Part shown: positions 8,538-16,868 of the stretch, piece after piece
Layout of the letters: every line of letters begins with the position of its first letter
Numbering within the stretch: the stretch's first letter is position 1
Assembly (NCBI GenBank): GCA_913061475.1
Contig: CAJXUN010000027.1
Span: 1 to 61,674, forward strand
From: an uncultured Colwellia sp.
GTDB taxonomy: Bacteria > Pseudomonadota > Gammaproteobacteria > Enterobacterales > Alteromonadaceae
Reading direction: 5' to 3'
Length of the DNA stretch: 61,674 bases
Made by a program: the position numbers and the translations under genes
The notes under the pieces: generated by a model
What the model saw: only the letters and a program-made list of their open reading frames with translations
The model's database searches: none
Told to the model about the DNA's origin: nothing

Positions 8538-10431
8538 TATTTTTTATCCAATTAATTAGATTTAACCAACGCCAGCACCTAAAATCAAATGATGATTGCC
8601 CTGCAATAATTTTCACCCATTCATTGGTTAACTCCTTAGTATCAAAGACAGCCATGGATTCACTACTTTTAAGTTTATCAACCACCCAAAAATCCATTTT
8701 AGTCAGCCAATTTTTTTCCGGTGTTGCAAACCCAATTTTATCTTTTCTATCCAATATAACGTCCGGCACTATTCCTCGCATCGCTTCTCTAAAAACATAC
8801 TTGCTTGTTGCGTCTTCACTTAATAAAAATTCTTCTGGTAATGAATATAAATACTCAACGAGATCAACATGAAGAAATGGGACACGACTCTCCACAGACC
8901 ATCTCATAGAGTTTCTATCTTCATACCTTAGTAGCATAGGTATACCTAGATCACATAAACTGCTTTTCAATTGTGACTTAAGCGCTAACCCTTTATATTT
9001 TTTGGGTTTGTGAAATTTATTATGAGTAACTTTAGTGCTTTTAATCCAATCTACTGATAACCACTTTATTTTTTTCCTCTTAACTAATGCATTCTTTAAT
9101 AAGGTAAGTAATGACAGGGGGAAAAGCTCTGCTACTACCGATTTCCCTAATGATTTTTTATTTGAACTGGTATTTTTAATACATACCTGAAAAAAGCGCC
9201 ATGCCTTATTCCATTTAAACGCTTTGATTAATGCCGCAATGACTGTAGCTTGATAATACTCGTATCCAGCAAGCATTTCATCAGCTCCTTGGCCATCCAA
9301 AATAACTTTAATACCGTTTTCTTTAGCAGCTTTAAATACTCGATATTGTGCGTATAAGTTTGTTCCACTAAAAGGCTCACCTTGTGTATTGATTAGGTCG
9401 TCAAGGTCTTCAACTAACTCTTCTTTTGTAATTTTAATTTTATGAACGATTGCATTAGTATGATCATTAACAATGTCAATCCACTTTTCTTCGCTGAGAT
9501 ATTTATCATCCGCAACATAACTAAAAGTATGAATTTTATGCTCAGGGTTTAAATAGCGCATCGCACATACTATTGCAGAAGAATCAATACCACCTGATAA
9601 GGCAGCACCTACATCTACGTCACTACGCATATGTAATTGAACACTTTCCAAAAACAATTCTCGAACTTTTTTTGTAGCCTCTGCAAAAGTCGGATTAATT
9701 TGTTTCGTTAAATCAATTTCCCAGTATTTTTTTATACTCAACTCAGAATCTGATCCAACTTTAATTTTGGAAAAACTAGCAACAGGAAATGATTTAATAT
9801 TTTTAAACATCGTGTCATTAGTTTGTTCTGTTGCACCTGTATGTAAATATTCATAGACTAATTGCGGGTTCATCTCTGAAGATATTTCATCGCATAACAA
9901 TAATTGCTGTACCTCAGATGAAAATAAATGCCCACTTTCTATCTCTGAATAAAAAAGAGGTTTGATTCCAAAAGGATCACGTGCAACAAGCAGCTCTTGA
10001 GCTATTGAGTCATAAAAAGTAAATGCAAACATGCCTCGAAGTTTAGGTAACAAACGTTCCTGCCAATGAATCAGACCATTGAGAAGCACTTCAGTATCTG
10101 ATTCTGTATAAAAATTTACTCCCAGTTTTTTCAGTTCATTTCTTAATTCAATATAATTATAAATTTCGCCGTTAAATACCAAGGAGTATCGATTACAGTT
10201 CGATTTCATAGGTTGCCAGCCCAAACTTGTTAAGTCTAGTATCGAAAGTCGGGTGTGACCTTGGATCAATTCTCCTGAAATAATTACATCTTCTTTGCTA
10301 TAACTCGCCTGTCCATTTTTCCAGTTCACCCAACCAAAGTCATCAGGGCCACGATTATCGATACAAGCTAAATGCTTGTTTATTTTGTAACTTTTATTCA
10401 AGTTATTAACTACTGTAAATAAACCACACAT
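8527..10431 (-). CDS. asnB: Asparagine synthase-type glutamine amidotransferase
   Basis: This 634-residue protein is a class II glutamine amidotransferase with a C-terminal AMP-forming synthetase domain. Met-Cys-Gly at the start exposes the Cys2 nucleophile after Met removal. RLSILDL, NGEIYNY and the D[P]FGIKPL segment near 152-159 belong to the glutaminase domain. The PP-loop SGGIDSS lies at 279-285, and DGQGADEMLAGY follows about 100 residues later. In polysaccharide loci such proteins are thought to amidate uronic-acid sugars, as proposed for WbpS of Pseudomonas aeruginosa O6. The presence of a HexNAc uronic acid pathway (29183-30463) in the same locus fits that reading. A housekeeping asparagine synthetase is the alternative, less likely given the context. 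Confidence 0.9.
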   Translation of the reverse strand: MCGLFTVVNNLNKSYKINKHLACIDNRGPDDFGWVNWKNGQASYSKEDVIISGELIQGHTRLSILDLTSLGWQPMKSNCNRYSLVFNGEIYNYIELRNELKKLGVNFYTESDTEVLLNGLIHWQERLLPKLRGMFAFTFYDSIAQELLVARDPFGIKPLFYSEIESGHLFSSEVQQLLLCDEISSEMNPQLVYEYLHTGATEQTNDTMFKNIKSFPVASFSKIKVGSDSELSIKKYWEIDLTKQINPTFAEATKKVRELFLESVQLHMRSDVDVGAALSGGIDSSAIVCAMRYLNPEHKIHTFSYVADDKYLSEEKWIDIVNDHTNAIVHKIKITKEELVEDLDDLINTQGEPFSGTNLYAQYRVFKAAKENGIKVILDGQGADEMLAGYEYYQATVIAALIKAFKWNKAWRFFQVCIKNTSSNKKSLGKSVVAELFPLSLLTLLKNALVKRKKIKWLSVDWIKSTKVTHNKFHKPKKYKGLALKSQLKSSLCDLGIPMLLRYEDRNSMRWSVESRVPFLHVDLVEYLYSLPEEFLLSEDATSKYVFREAMRGIVPDVILDRKDKIGFATPEKNWLTKMDFWVVDKLKSSESMAVFDTKELTNEWVKIIAGQSSFDFRCWRWLNLINWIKNNDK

Positions 10432-10469
10432 ATTATGAAAAAACCTTACCTTACATATATTTTTGAATA

Positions 10470-11177
10470 TTAAACATCTAGTTTTAAAGCCGATATAATT
10501 TTTTCCGGGGATTCAAATAGACCACTGTTTTTCTTTATCCAAGCAAAATCTTTTGACCACCATCGAATTTCAAGTAGTTTCTTAACGGTTTCAGAATCAA
10601 ATCTAGCCTTTATTTTTTTAGCTGGTACACCAACATATATACCGTACTCTTCAACATCCTTTGTTACTATAGATCCTGCACCGATAATAGCGCCGTCACC
10701 AATTCTAACACCTTCAATAATTTTCACACCGTAACCAATCCATACATCATTGCCAATAACCACACTATGCCGAGTAGCATTATCCGCAAAAACAAATTCA
10801 TCAAACTTAGATTCTGTTACAAATGAAAAGCCTGCCTGGTTCGCTGTAGAGTAGAATGCGGGATGGGATGACACAAATTCATTTACAGCATGCCTCCCAT
10901 AAATAATTTCTGTAAAGGGGGCGATAGAGCAAAACCGGCCAATCTTTACTCCATTTAAAATAGAATTCCACCCAATGTATGTTCCTCCACCTATTGAAGA
11001 GCTTAATATTTTTGTATCATTATATATTTTAACATTATCTTCTAAACAGGTACTAGCGTTAACCTTGACTCTTCGGCCTATGATAACCCTCTTTCGCATT
11101 AAAATTTTTAAAATGCAATAAAGTTGATTAACCTTATTTTGAAATTTTTTACCGATATTCAAGCTAGCCTCCCACAA
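10470..11177 (-). CDS. Hexapeptide-repeat acyltransferase, CatB-like (copy 1 of a related pair)
   Basis: This is a left-handed beta-helix acyltransferase of the xenobiotic/CatB type, 235 residues in this frame. Hexapeptide turns such as IGGGTYIGWNSILNGVKIG, IGNDVWIGYGVKIIEGVRIG and IGAGSIVTKDVEEYGI are plain, and SSHPAFYS provides a likely catalytic His. The C-terminal VPAKKIKARF followed by a Trp-Trp motif is shared with the next gene upstream, suggesting tandem duplication followed by divergence. The first 26 residues lack repeats. A start at the internal Met of MRKRVIIG is possible. It probably acetylates a repeat-unit sugar. The specific position is unknown. Confidence 0.83.
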   Translation of the reverse strand: MWEASLNIGKKFQNKVNQLYCILKILMRKRVIIGRRVKVNASTCLEDNVKIYNDTKILSSSIGGGTYIGWNSILNGVKIGRFCSIAPFTEIIYGRHAVNEFVSSHPAFYSTANQAGFSFVTESKFDEFVFADNATRHSVVIGNDVWIGYGVKIIEGVRIGDGAIIGAGSIVTKDVEEYGIYVGVPAKKIKARFDSETVKKLLEIRWWSKDFAWIKKNSGLFESPEKIISALKLDV

Positions 11178-11186
11178 ATTCTGTGC

Positions 11187-11894
11187 TCAATAAACATGTA
11201 AGTTTTCTTTTATTTGATTTTCAATATCGATAAAAAACAACTGTTTATTCATTTTTAATTTTTCAACTGACCAGCACCACCATTGAAGCGACTCCAAATA
11301 TTCAATAGTATCGTCGTTAAAACGTTTTTTTAAAACTTTAGCTGGAGAACCAACTGCTATTGAGTATGGAGGTATATCTTTGGTGACAACACTACCAGCG
11401 CCAATAATCGAGCCTCTTCCAATCTGAACCCCAGAAAGAATTACAGAATTAGATCCTATCCAGACATCATCTTCAATTATAATATCGCCTTTAGTTACCA
11501 CATCATTTGTTATTTCAGTTCCAAATATATTTCGCCCCATAAAATATGATGATATTTTATCAATTCGGTGGCTAGAGTCTTGTATATTAACATTTTGACC
11601 TATTGAGCAAAAACTACCAACAGTAATTTTTGAAAGTATGGAGCTCAAAACAGTCCCTCCTCCAAATACCGACGTAAAACGACCAAATGAAACATTTCCA
11701 TAGCAAGAACATTTATAAAAACGGCACCCTTCACCAACTGTTTTAGCAGTCAAAATTGAGTCGACTATTGTAATAGGGTGTTTAACGTTAACGTCATTAA
11801 TATTTTCAATCCAAACATCAGACTTAACATCAGTATTAATTCCACGTCTTTTCAGTAAAAATATTTTAATAATTCTCTTGATGTATTTCACCAT
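11187..11894 (-). CDS. Hexapeptide-repeat acyltransferase, CatB-like (copy 2 of a related pair)
   Basis: This is a second CatB-like left-handed beta-helix acyltransferase of 235 residues, ending nine bases before the related gene downstream. Hexapeptide turns include VSFGRFTSVFGGG, IGQNVNIQDSSHRID, IEDDVWIGSNSVILSGVQIG and IGAGSVVTKDIPPYSI. His in DSSHRID is the likely catalytic residue. The tail SPAKVLKKRFNDDTIEYL followed by a Trp-Trp pair parallels the other copy. It is the first gene downstream of the 420-base gap and its terminator palindrome, so it may begin a new transcript that runs on to manC. The sugar acceptor is unknown. Confidence 0.85.
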   Translation of the reverse strand: MVKYIKRIIKIFLLKRRGINTDVKSDVWIENINDVNVKHPITIVDSILTAKTVGEGCRFYKCSCYGNVSFGRFTSVFGGGTVLSSILSKITVGSFCSIGQNVNIQDSSHRIDKISSYFMGRNIFGTEITNDVVTKGDIIIEDDVWIGSNSVILSGVQIGRGSIIGAGSVVTKDIPPYSIAVGSPAKVLKKRFNDDTIEYLESLQWWCWSVEKLKMNKQLFFIDIENQIKENLHVY

Positions 11895-12314
11895 GAAAAT
11901 TTCCTTTGTTATATATGCTTAAAATTGATAAAGCAGGACTAAAAGTTTAATAACTTTCAAGCCATAGTTTGCCCTTAAATACACTAATCAAAATAATTCG
12001 ACAGAAAATAATACACATCAAAAAGCAATTATTGCTTTTTGATGTGGTAAAGTTTCGATGAAAATAGATTAAGTAATTACATGCATGACATACTTTTTTG
12101 CCTGCTGTTTATTATAGATTTCTAATTGGCGGCTTTTACAAGAAATGTACACTATAAAATTACGCTGCCATTCTATAATTTAAAATTGACTATTTTGATG
12201 CCCAGTTTGATCTTTCATTATTTTCACTGCAGTCAATTTTAAATGGTTCTTCTAGGTTACGTTTGGCTATATTGAACACACTAAAGTTATACATCACACT
12301 ATAATAAGAATACA
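11895..12314. other. 420-base intergenic gap inside the polysaccharide locus
   Basis: No full gene is visible here. The stretch is AT-rich and holds a perfect terminator-type palindrome (12014-12046) and, next to the wzx stop, a 42-codon open frame (12190-12318, given separately). Another short open stretch on the minus strand (about 12063-12175) has no convincing start. The gap separates the genes from the export proteins to wzx from the acyltransferase-to-manC group. It may hold the promoter of the latter and could be a scar of gene loss or replacement. I recognise no transposase remnant. Confidence 0.6.
12014..12046. terminator. Perfect palindromic bidirectional terminator candidate
   Basis: Sixteen bases, CACATCAAAAAGCAAT (12014-12029), are mirrored exactly by ATTGCTTTTTGATGTG (12031-12046) around one central T. 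The inner part, AAAAAGCAA to TTGCTTTTT, has a GC core with an A-run before and a T-run after it on both strands. It would end minus-strand transcripts coming from wzx. Confidence 0.6.
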
Positions 12315-12318
12315 TCAT
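12190..12318 (-). CDS. Possible small protein coupled to wzx (42 codons), unrecognised
   Basis: An open frame on the minus strand starts with ATG at 12318, overlapping the TGA stop of wzx in the form ATGA, and ends with TAG at 12190-12192. The translation begins MMYSYYSVMYNFSV, contains NIAKRNLEEPFKIDC and ends NNERSNWASK. I do not recognise it. The coupled start and the mixed, protein-like composition argue for a real product or a remnant of a longer gene. The small size and AT-rich setting argue for chance. It could be the tail of a decayed gene. Comparison with related strains would settle it. Confidence 0.3.
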   Translation of the reverse strand: MMYSYYSVMYNFSVFNIAKRNLEEPFKIDCSENNERSNWASK

Positions 12319-13568
12319 AGCTTCATCATGAAGTTTCTTTCATTATTATAATTCTTATACATTAAGTAGTAGGCGCCTCCATAAACGACAAAGGATGAAA
12401 TAGACGAAAAAATTATCCCTAAATCAATATTATCAAATTGTACTGCGAAGAAATAGCCTACACTCGTAAGGATTAACAATGCTAATTGTATCAACAATAA
12501 ATACTTTTGTTTTTCATAAACGATAAACGTACTTGTTAATGGAATAATTGCTATTAAAACTGCGATATATGGAGACATTAATTTTAAAATATACGCGACA
12601 AATCTATACTTATCTGTAAAAAGCTGGACAATTACCCATTCAGATATCGTAAAAATAGTCATTACACATATTAATGCAAGCACGAGTAAACCAAGGCTAT
12701 ACCTAATAAAAACATTAAATGACGATTCATTATTTATGCGATTATTTCTTATTTTATGAAGAAACATTTGAGCAACTGTTGAAGTAATCACGGTTACAGG
12801 TGTAATAGCTATGCGGAATGCTACACCATAAAAAGCCGCCATATTTGCAGTAAAAAATTTATCCATAACTAAAACAGGTAGCCTCAATGAAAAAACTGCG
12901 ACTAGCTCAGCCGTCATCTTATATTTAGGCAAATTACTATATCTTTTTAATATTAAAAATGATAACCATGCTCCTTTCTTAAGTGAGTAAATAAATCTTA
13001 TATTATTTAAATATATAACGTAAACATACAAAGTAGCGCCGATTAACAGAGTCATAATTGCATTTACAGATATCAAAAATGTACTGGTACTCTGAGCAAA
13101 ATATTTTGCACCTAAAACCAAGAGAAGTGGCATAATTGGTGATGTTATCAAATCAAATATTGCAATATTTTTCAATTTACCATTGACAATAGCATAACTT
13201 CTCGAAAGCACTCTTAGCGCACCACCAAAGACTGCAAAACATAAAAAAATGGCATACTCAGGGGCTATGAAATATAAAGGGATAAGGCTCAATAACGAAA
13301 GAATAATAGCTACCACGATTGTTGCTGCAATAATATATGATTGTCTTCTTTCCTTTTTGTCTATAAAAAGTGCCTGTTCATAAAAGCCAGTACACATAAT
13401 GACAACAATTGAAACATACGATAAATAAATAATGTATTCACCAAGTATTTCAGGTTCATAGGCCCTAGCAATAATAGCAAAGAACAGTAATGATATTATT
13501 TGTACCCCTACATTACAAAACGTAATAATCGAGAAGTTTTTACTCTTCGCAATAAGCAATCGAAGCAT
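12315..13568 (-). CDS. wzx: Wzx-type O-antigen flippase
   Basis: This 417-residue polytopic inner-membrane protein has about twelve predicted hydrophobic segments and would flip the undecaprenyl-linked repeat unit to the periplasm. The N-terminal pattern ([20 protein letters not shown], then IARAYEPEILGEY) is typical of the polysaccharide transporter (PST)/MOP family: a first membrane helix followed by a short loop with LGEY. The PITPVTV-like segment and the C-terminal helices fit. The gene starts on the last base of the upstream stop codon (13568), so it is coupled to the KpsS/LipB-like gene. It is the only flippase candidate in the window. Confidence 0.88.
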   Translation of the reverse strand: MLRLLIAKSKNFSIITFCNVGVQIISLLFFAIIARAYEPEILGEYIIYLSYVSIVVIMCTGFYEQALFIDKKERRQSYIIAATIVVAIILSLLSLIPLYFIAPEYAIFLCFAVFGGALRVLSRSYAIVNGKLKNIAIFDLITSPIMPLLLVLGAKYFAQSTSTFLISVNAIMTLLIGATLYVYVIYLNNIRFIYSLKKGAWLSFLILKRYSNLPKYKMTAELVAVFSLRLPVLVMDKFFTANMAAFYGVAFRIAITPVTVITSTVAQMFLHKIRNNRINNESSFNVFIRYSLGLLVLALICVMTIFTISEWVIVQLFTDKYRFVAYILKLMSPYIAVLIAIIPLTSTFIVYEKQKYLLLIQLALLILTSVGYFFAVQFDNIDLGIIFSSISSFVVYGGAYYLMYKNYNNERNFMMKL

Positions 13569-15097
13569 TAATTTAAACCGAAAATTTTTATGATATTAGT
13601 TACTTCTGCTCTTAATTTTTTGTTGATAGACTTACGTTCATTTACTAAGCGTTCACTTTCCTTAATTAACCATGTTATTTGTACTTTTTCTCCGAAATGA
13701 TCAATAGCTTTAAGATACAGTGCTAGTGATATTTTATTATCTTTTTTTGGCGTACTAAAACTACTTATGACTTCAGGAAGCTGCTGAAAGCTATCGATTT
13801 TTGTGATCCCCTCGATTCGTTCAAAAAACGTACTCCCAAACATAATAGCTGGGACATTCAACATGGCAGCTTCAAAAGCAGCCGTTCCAGAAAGGGTAAT
13901 CACTCCCAATGAGTTAGTTATCCAAGGTTTGGGATCATTATAAAATGCAATATCTACAACTCTTACATTTGATAAGGTTTTTATTTTTTTATAAAAAGAT
14001 AAAGGCCTTTCACCCACCATTGCACCGTGCTCTTTTACGTATAGCTTACAGCCCAAAGGTAACGACTTTGATATAGCTTCAATTACAGAAAGTTCATTTG
14101 GATAAAATGGACTTTTATTCAAAGTTGTAGATTCAGGTATTAAATGCAAAGGGAAGTAAACATATTTTTCGCCTAAAACTGGCTTTTCAAATAATGAAAA
14201 AAACTTATTAAATATAAGTCTTTCCCTTAAAAACCATAAAAAGAAAAAACATAATGCCTTAAACGGATTGGCTAAAATAGGCGTTCTATGATATTTGAAC
14301 CAGTCAGGAATAGTTTTGACTATATATTTAAAACTATGCGCCAAACGTGATAAGTCTTTTTTTAATGGATTACCACTTATTTTACTTGTTTGATTATGCT
14401 TATAATCCGCATTCATTATTACCTGCTTACTTCTATATTTATCAACCTCCTTAATGTAAGTATCTTCAACTTGATTTTTATGCTCATTGCAAAAGTCGAC
14501 AAAATATTCATCTGTTTTTCTGCCTAAAGTATAGGTTGGCAAAACTATACTTTCATAACGCGAAAACTCCAACGAAACATAAGGAACACACATCTTTTGG
14601 CTAACTTGCAACAAAATACTCCGCCCAATTTCAGCTATATCTAAATCGCAAATTTTATAAAACTTTGTGCTTTTTAATAAATTTTCACAATATTTAAAAA
14701 GAAGCTGTACCCAATATAGTTTTTCACTTTCGGACATATGTCTAAAGTAGAAGCGATAGTGATATGGCGTAGTAAATAGTTGCGAAGATATTTGAAGAAG
14801 CGACAGCGGTATTTCTGCACAATATGTGCTTTCCACATATTCTAGGTACTCATAATCAATTAATTCATCTAAATTATTACGACCATTTATATACTCTAGA
14901 CAAATATTTTGAATAGAGTGAATCTTAATATCATTATTTCGCTCTACGAACTTAACGTAAGTATCATCCTCGCTTAATGCTTCAGACGAATGAATAAATA
15001 AAGCCTCAACTTCATACCCTAAAGAAGTAAGTTCTTCTTTTACAAAGTTCATTGGATATGAATATGTTTCTTTACATACTAATAGTATTTTTTTCAT
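13568..15097 (-). CDS. Capsule-synthesis (KpsS/LipB-like) family protein, likely glycosyltransferase
   Basis: This 509-residue soluble-looking protein starts with KKILLVCKETYSYPM, like a Rossmann strand and loop. Its second half contains KYVYFPLHLIPESTT, CKLYVKEHGAMVGERPLSFY and GVITLSGTAAFEAAMLNVPA near residues 330-450. That pattern (phosphate-binding GTAAFEA loop after a YVKEH strand) is shared with the Capsule_synth family, which includes KpsS/LipB and related Kdo or surface-sugar transferases. No membrane span is obvious apart from a hydrophobic patch at about 280-292. Its place between pseI and wzx makes it a candidate transferase for the nonulosonic acid made by the pse genes. That substrate is an inference. 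Confidence 0.65.
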   Translation of the reverse strand: MKKILLVCKETYSYPMNFVKEELTSLGYEVEALFIHSSEALSEDDTYVKFVERNNDIKIHSIQNICLEYINGRNNLDELIDYEYLEYVESTYCAEIPLSLLQISSQLFTTPYHYRFYFRHMSESEKLYWVQLLFKYCENLLKSTKFYKICDLDIAEIGRSILLQVSQKMCVPYVSLEFSRYESIVLPTYTLGRKTDEYFVDFCNEHKNQVEDTYIKEVDKYRSKQVIMNADYKHNQTSKISGNPLKKDLSRLAHSFKYIVKTIPDWFKYHRTPILANPFKALCFFFLWFLRERLIFNKFFSLFEKPVLGEKYVYFPLHLIPESTTLNKSPFYPNELSVIEAISKSLPLGCKLYVKEHGAMVGERPLSFYKKIKTLSNVRVVDIAFYNDPKPWITNSLGVITLSGTAAFEAAMLNVPAIMFGSTFFERIEGITKIDSFQQLPEVISSFSTPKKDNKISLALYLKAIDHFGEKVQITWLIKESERLVNERKSINKKLRAEVTNIIKIFGLN

Positions 15098-15166
15098 ATA
15101 ACTTTCATTTTAAGAATTTTAATATACAAAGCTCATAATTGAGCTATTAACCGATGCAAGCTATAT

Positions 15167-16231
15167 TTATACAGTTTCGTCCTGTATAAACTCGAAGCTC
15201 ATTGCTGTACCTTTCTTAAGAGGGCCAATAGCTTTCTTTCCTATAATTTGACTACTAAACTTGGGTGCTAAACCATAGCCTGGCCTTATACTTCTGATAT
15301 TTTCATGTGTAAATATTTCCCCTGCTTTAACATCTTTAACAACATACAAAGAACGACGGAAAACTAAGTTACCTTTTTCACTTTCTTTACGCTCATAATT
15401 AACTTTACCAAGCGCTTCCCAAGCGATTTTAGCATCTCGACATAGTTGAAATAACTCTGGCTCTTCTAGTGAAAAGCTATCATCAGGCCCACCACCTTTT
15501 CGATCTAGGGTCACATGTTTTTCAATTAAACAAGCACCAAGAACTACTGATGCTATTGCTGTAGTATTATCAATAGTATGATCTGATAAGCCAGTAAGCA
15601 CATCAAAACGTTGGGCCATATCAGGTATTGTCGCTAAGTTATAATCTCCTGAAGGGGCTGGGTAGCCACTTACACAATGTAGTACGATTAACTCTTTACA
15701 ACCTGCATTCTTTGCAGTTTCAACCGCTTCTTGTATCTCTTCTTTGTTCGCCATACCAGTAGATATAATTAAAGGTTTACCTGTTTTTGCAACATATTCT
15801 ATCAGTGGTAAGTCTATTGCTTCAAATGACGCTATTTTATAAGCTGGGGCTCCTAACTCTTCAAGCAGGTCAACTGCAGTAGTATCAAAAGGTGAACTAA
15901 ATATTGTTATGCCTAATTCTTTTGCTTTCGCAAAAAGTGGCTTATGCCAATCCCAAGGCATGTGTGCTTCAGTGTAAAGGTCGTACAATGTTCTTCCATC
16001 CCAGAGGCCGCCTTCAATTTTGAAATCTGGTTTGTCACAATCAATTGTCAACGTATCTTGGGTATAGGTTTGTAACTTAATTGCGTCCGCACCACAGCGT
16101 TTAGCCATTTCTAAAATTTCAAAGGCTCTATTTATGTCACCATTATGATTAGCTGATAATTCAGCGATAATATAAGGTGGAAAGTCAGGGCCTATCTTTC
16201 TATTATCTATTTCAACAAATTTAGTTTTCAT
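15167..16231 (-). CDS. pseI: Pseudaminic acid synthase
   Basis: This enzyme condenses the 2,4-di-N-acyl-6-deoxy-altrose released by PseG with phosphoenolpyruvate to form a pseudaminic acid. The NeuB-type TIM barrel runs over about residues 10-260, with ELSANHNGDINRAFEI, the HCVSGYPAP strand, GLSDHT and EKHVTLDRKGGGPDDSFS all present. The SAF (antifreeze-like) domain follows at about 285-350 (VKDVKAGEIFTHENIRSIRP). The PDDSFSLEEPE form favours PseI over NeuB or LegI. The frame extends to a TTG at 16240, but the ATG at 16231 (MKTKFVEID) is the natural start. It still overlaps the upstream gene by 11 bases. Confidence 0.94.
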   Translation of the reverse strand: MKTKFVEIDNRKIGPDFPPYIIAELSANHNGDINRAFEILEMAKRCGADAIKLQTYTQDTLTIDCDKPDFKIEGGLWDGRTLYDLYTEAHMPWDWHKPLFAKAKELGITIFSSPFDTTAVDLLEELGAPAYKIASFEAIDLPLIEYVAKTGKPLIISTGMANKEEIQEAVETAKNAGCKELIVLHCVSGYPAPSGDYNLATIPDMAQRFDVLTGLSDHTIDNTTAIASVVLGACLIEKHVTLDRKGGGPDDSFSLEEPELFQLCRDAKIAWEALGKVNYERKESEKGNLVFRRSLYVVKDVKAGEIFTHENIRSIRPGYGLAPKFSSQIIGKKAIGPLKKGTAMSFEFIQDETV

Positions 16232-16868
16232 CTTTTTCAACTCTCACATTATATCTTTGGCCGTTTTTATAAAAAAACGCAGGGAATCTATTTGGATCAC
16301 ATACTCTTAAAAGGTTAAATTGACTACCTAATGTTTTATCTAAATCCAACTCACTATCTTGCGGCACTCTTTTTCTATAGTAAGTCGACTTTAGGCTACT
16401 TTGAGGCATAGGCTTACAATTGTTATGATTTTCACAAGCCCATTCAATTAAATTTAGTTCTGCATCAAACAGTAATGTGTTTATTTCATCAAAAAGTTCT
16501 GTGCCATTTAAATTTATTTTTACTTTTTTCCAAATATCTCCAGTATCAACAGGCTCTTTTGCTTCCAATAATGAAAGAGTAATTACATCTTTACCAGATA
16601 TAACATCCCAAACATGAGGGCTCCAACCTCTTCCAACAGGTAAGTCGCTCGCATGTAATACTAAGGTATCTTTGAATAACAATTTAGTTTTATCTGTAAT
16701 AATTTGGCTGCAAGAAATTAAGAAAAGTATTTCTCCGCCTTGCACTATATCTTCAACTTTATTTAAAAGGTTGATTTGATATTTATCTTCATTATTTTCT
16801 TTCCATACTTTTAAAAGTGGAAAAATAGGATGATTTATATCACTACAGAGTAAAGTTATTGAAGTCAT
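16221..16868 (-). CDS. Formyltransferase-family protein in place of PseH
   Basis: This 215-residue protein resembles the catalytic domain of formyltetrahydrofolate-dependent formyltransferases (Fmt, VioF, ArnA N-domain). The core reads LHASDLPVGRGWSPHVW (His72), then VISGKDVITLS and VDTGDI (Asp108), corresponding to the His and Asp of the N-H-D triad. The Asn that normally stands two residues before the His is Val70 here. The gene sits between pseG and pseI and overlaps them by 1 and 11 bases. No GNAT-type pseH is present in the window. It may therefore acylate the 4-amino group made by PseC, giving a 7-N-formyl pseudaminic acid, or have lost formyl transfer for another role. Confidence 0.75.
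   Translation of the reverse strand: MTSITLLCSDINHPIFPLLKVWKENNEDKYQINLLNKVEDIVQGGEILFLISCSQIITDKTKLLFKDTLVLHASDLPVGRGWSPHVWDVISGKDVITLSLLEAKEPVDTGDIWKKVKINLNGTELFDEINTLLFDAELNLIEWACENHNNCKPMPQSSLKSTYYRKRVPQDSELDLDKTLGSQFNLLRVCDPNRFPAFFYKNGQRYNVRVEKDEN

Noticed and set aside
11895-12314. Insertion-sequence remnant in the gap after wzx
   Set aside because: I found no transposase motif and no terminal repeats apart from the terminator palindrome.
15167-16231. Legionaminic or N-acetylneuraminic acid synthase instead of PseI
   Set aside because: The upstream genes are pseB/pseC/pseG and not the hydrolysing epimerase of the Neu/Leg routes, and the sequence details fit PseI.
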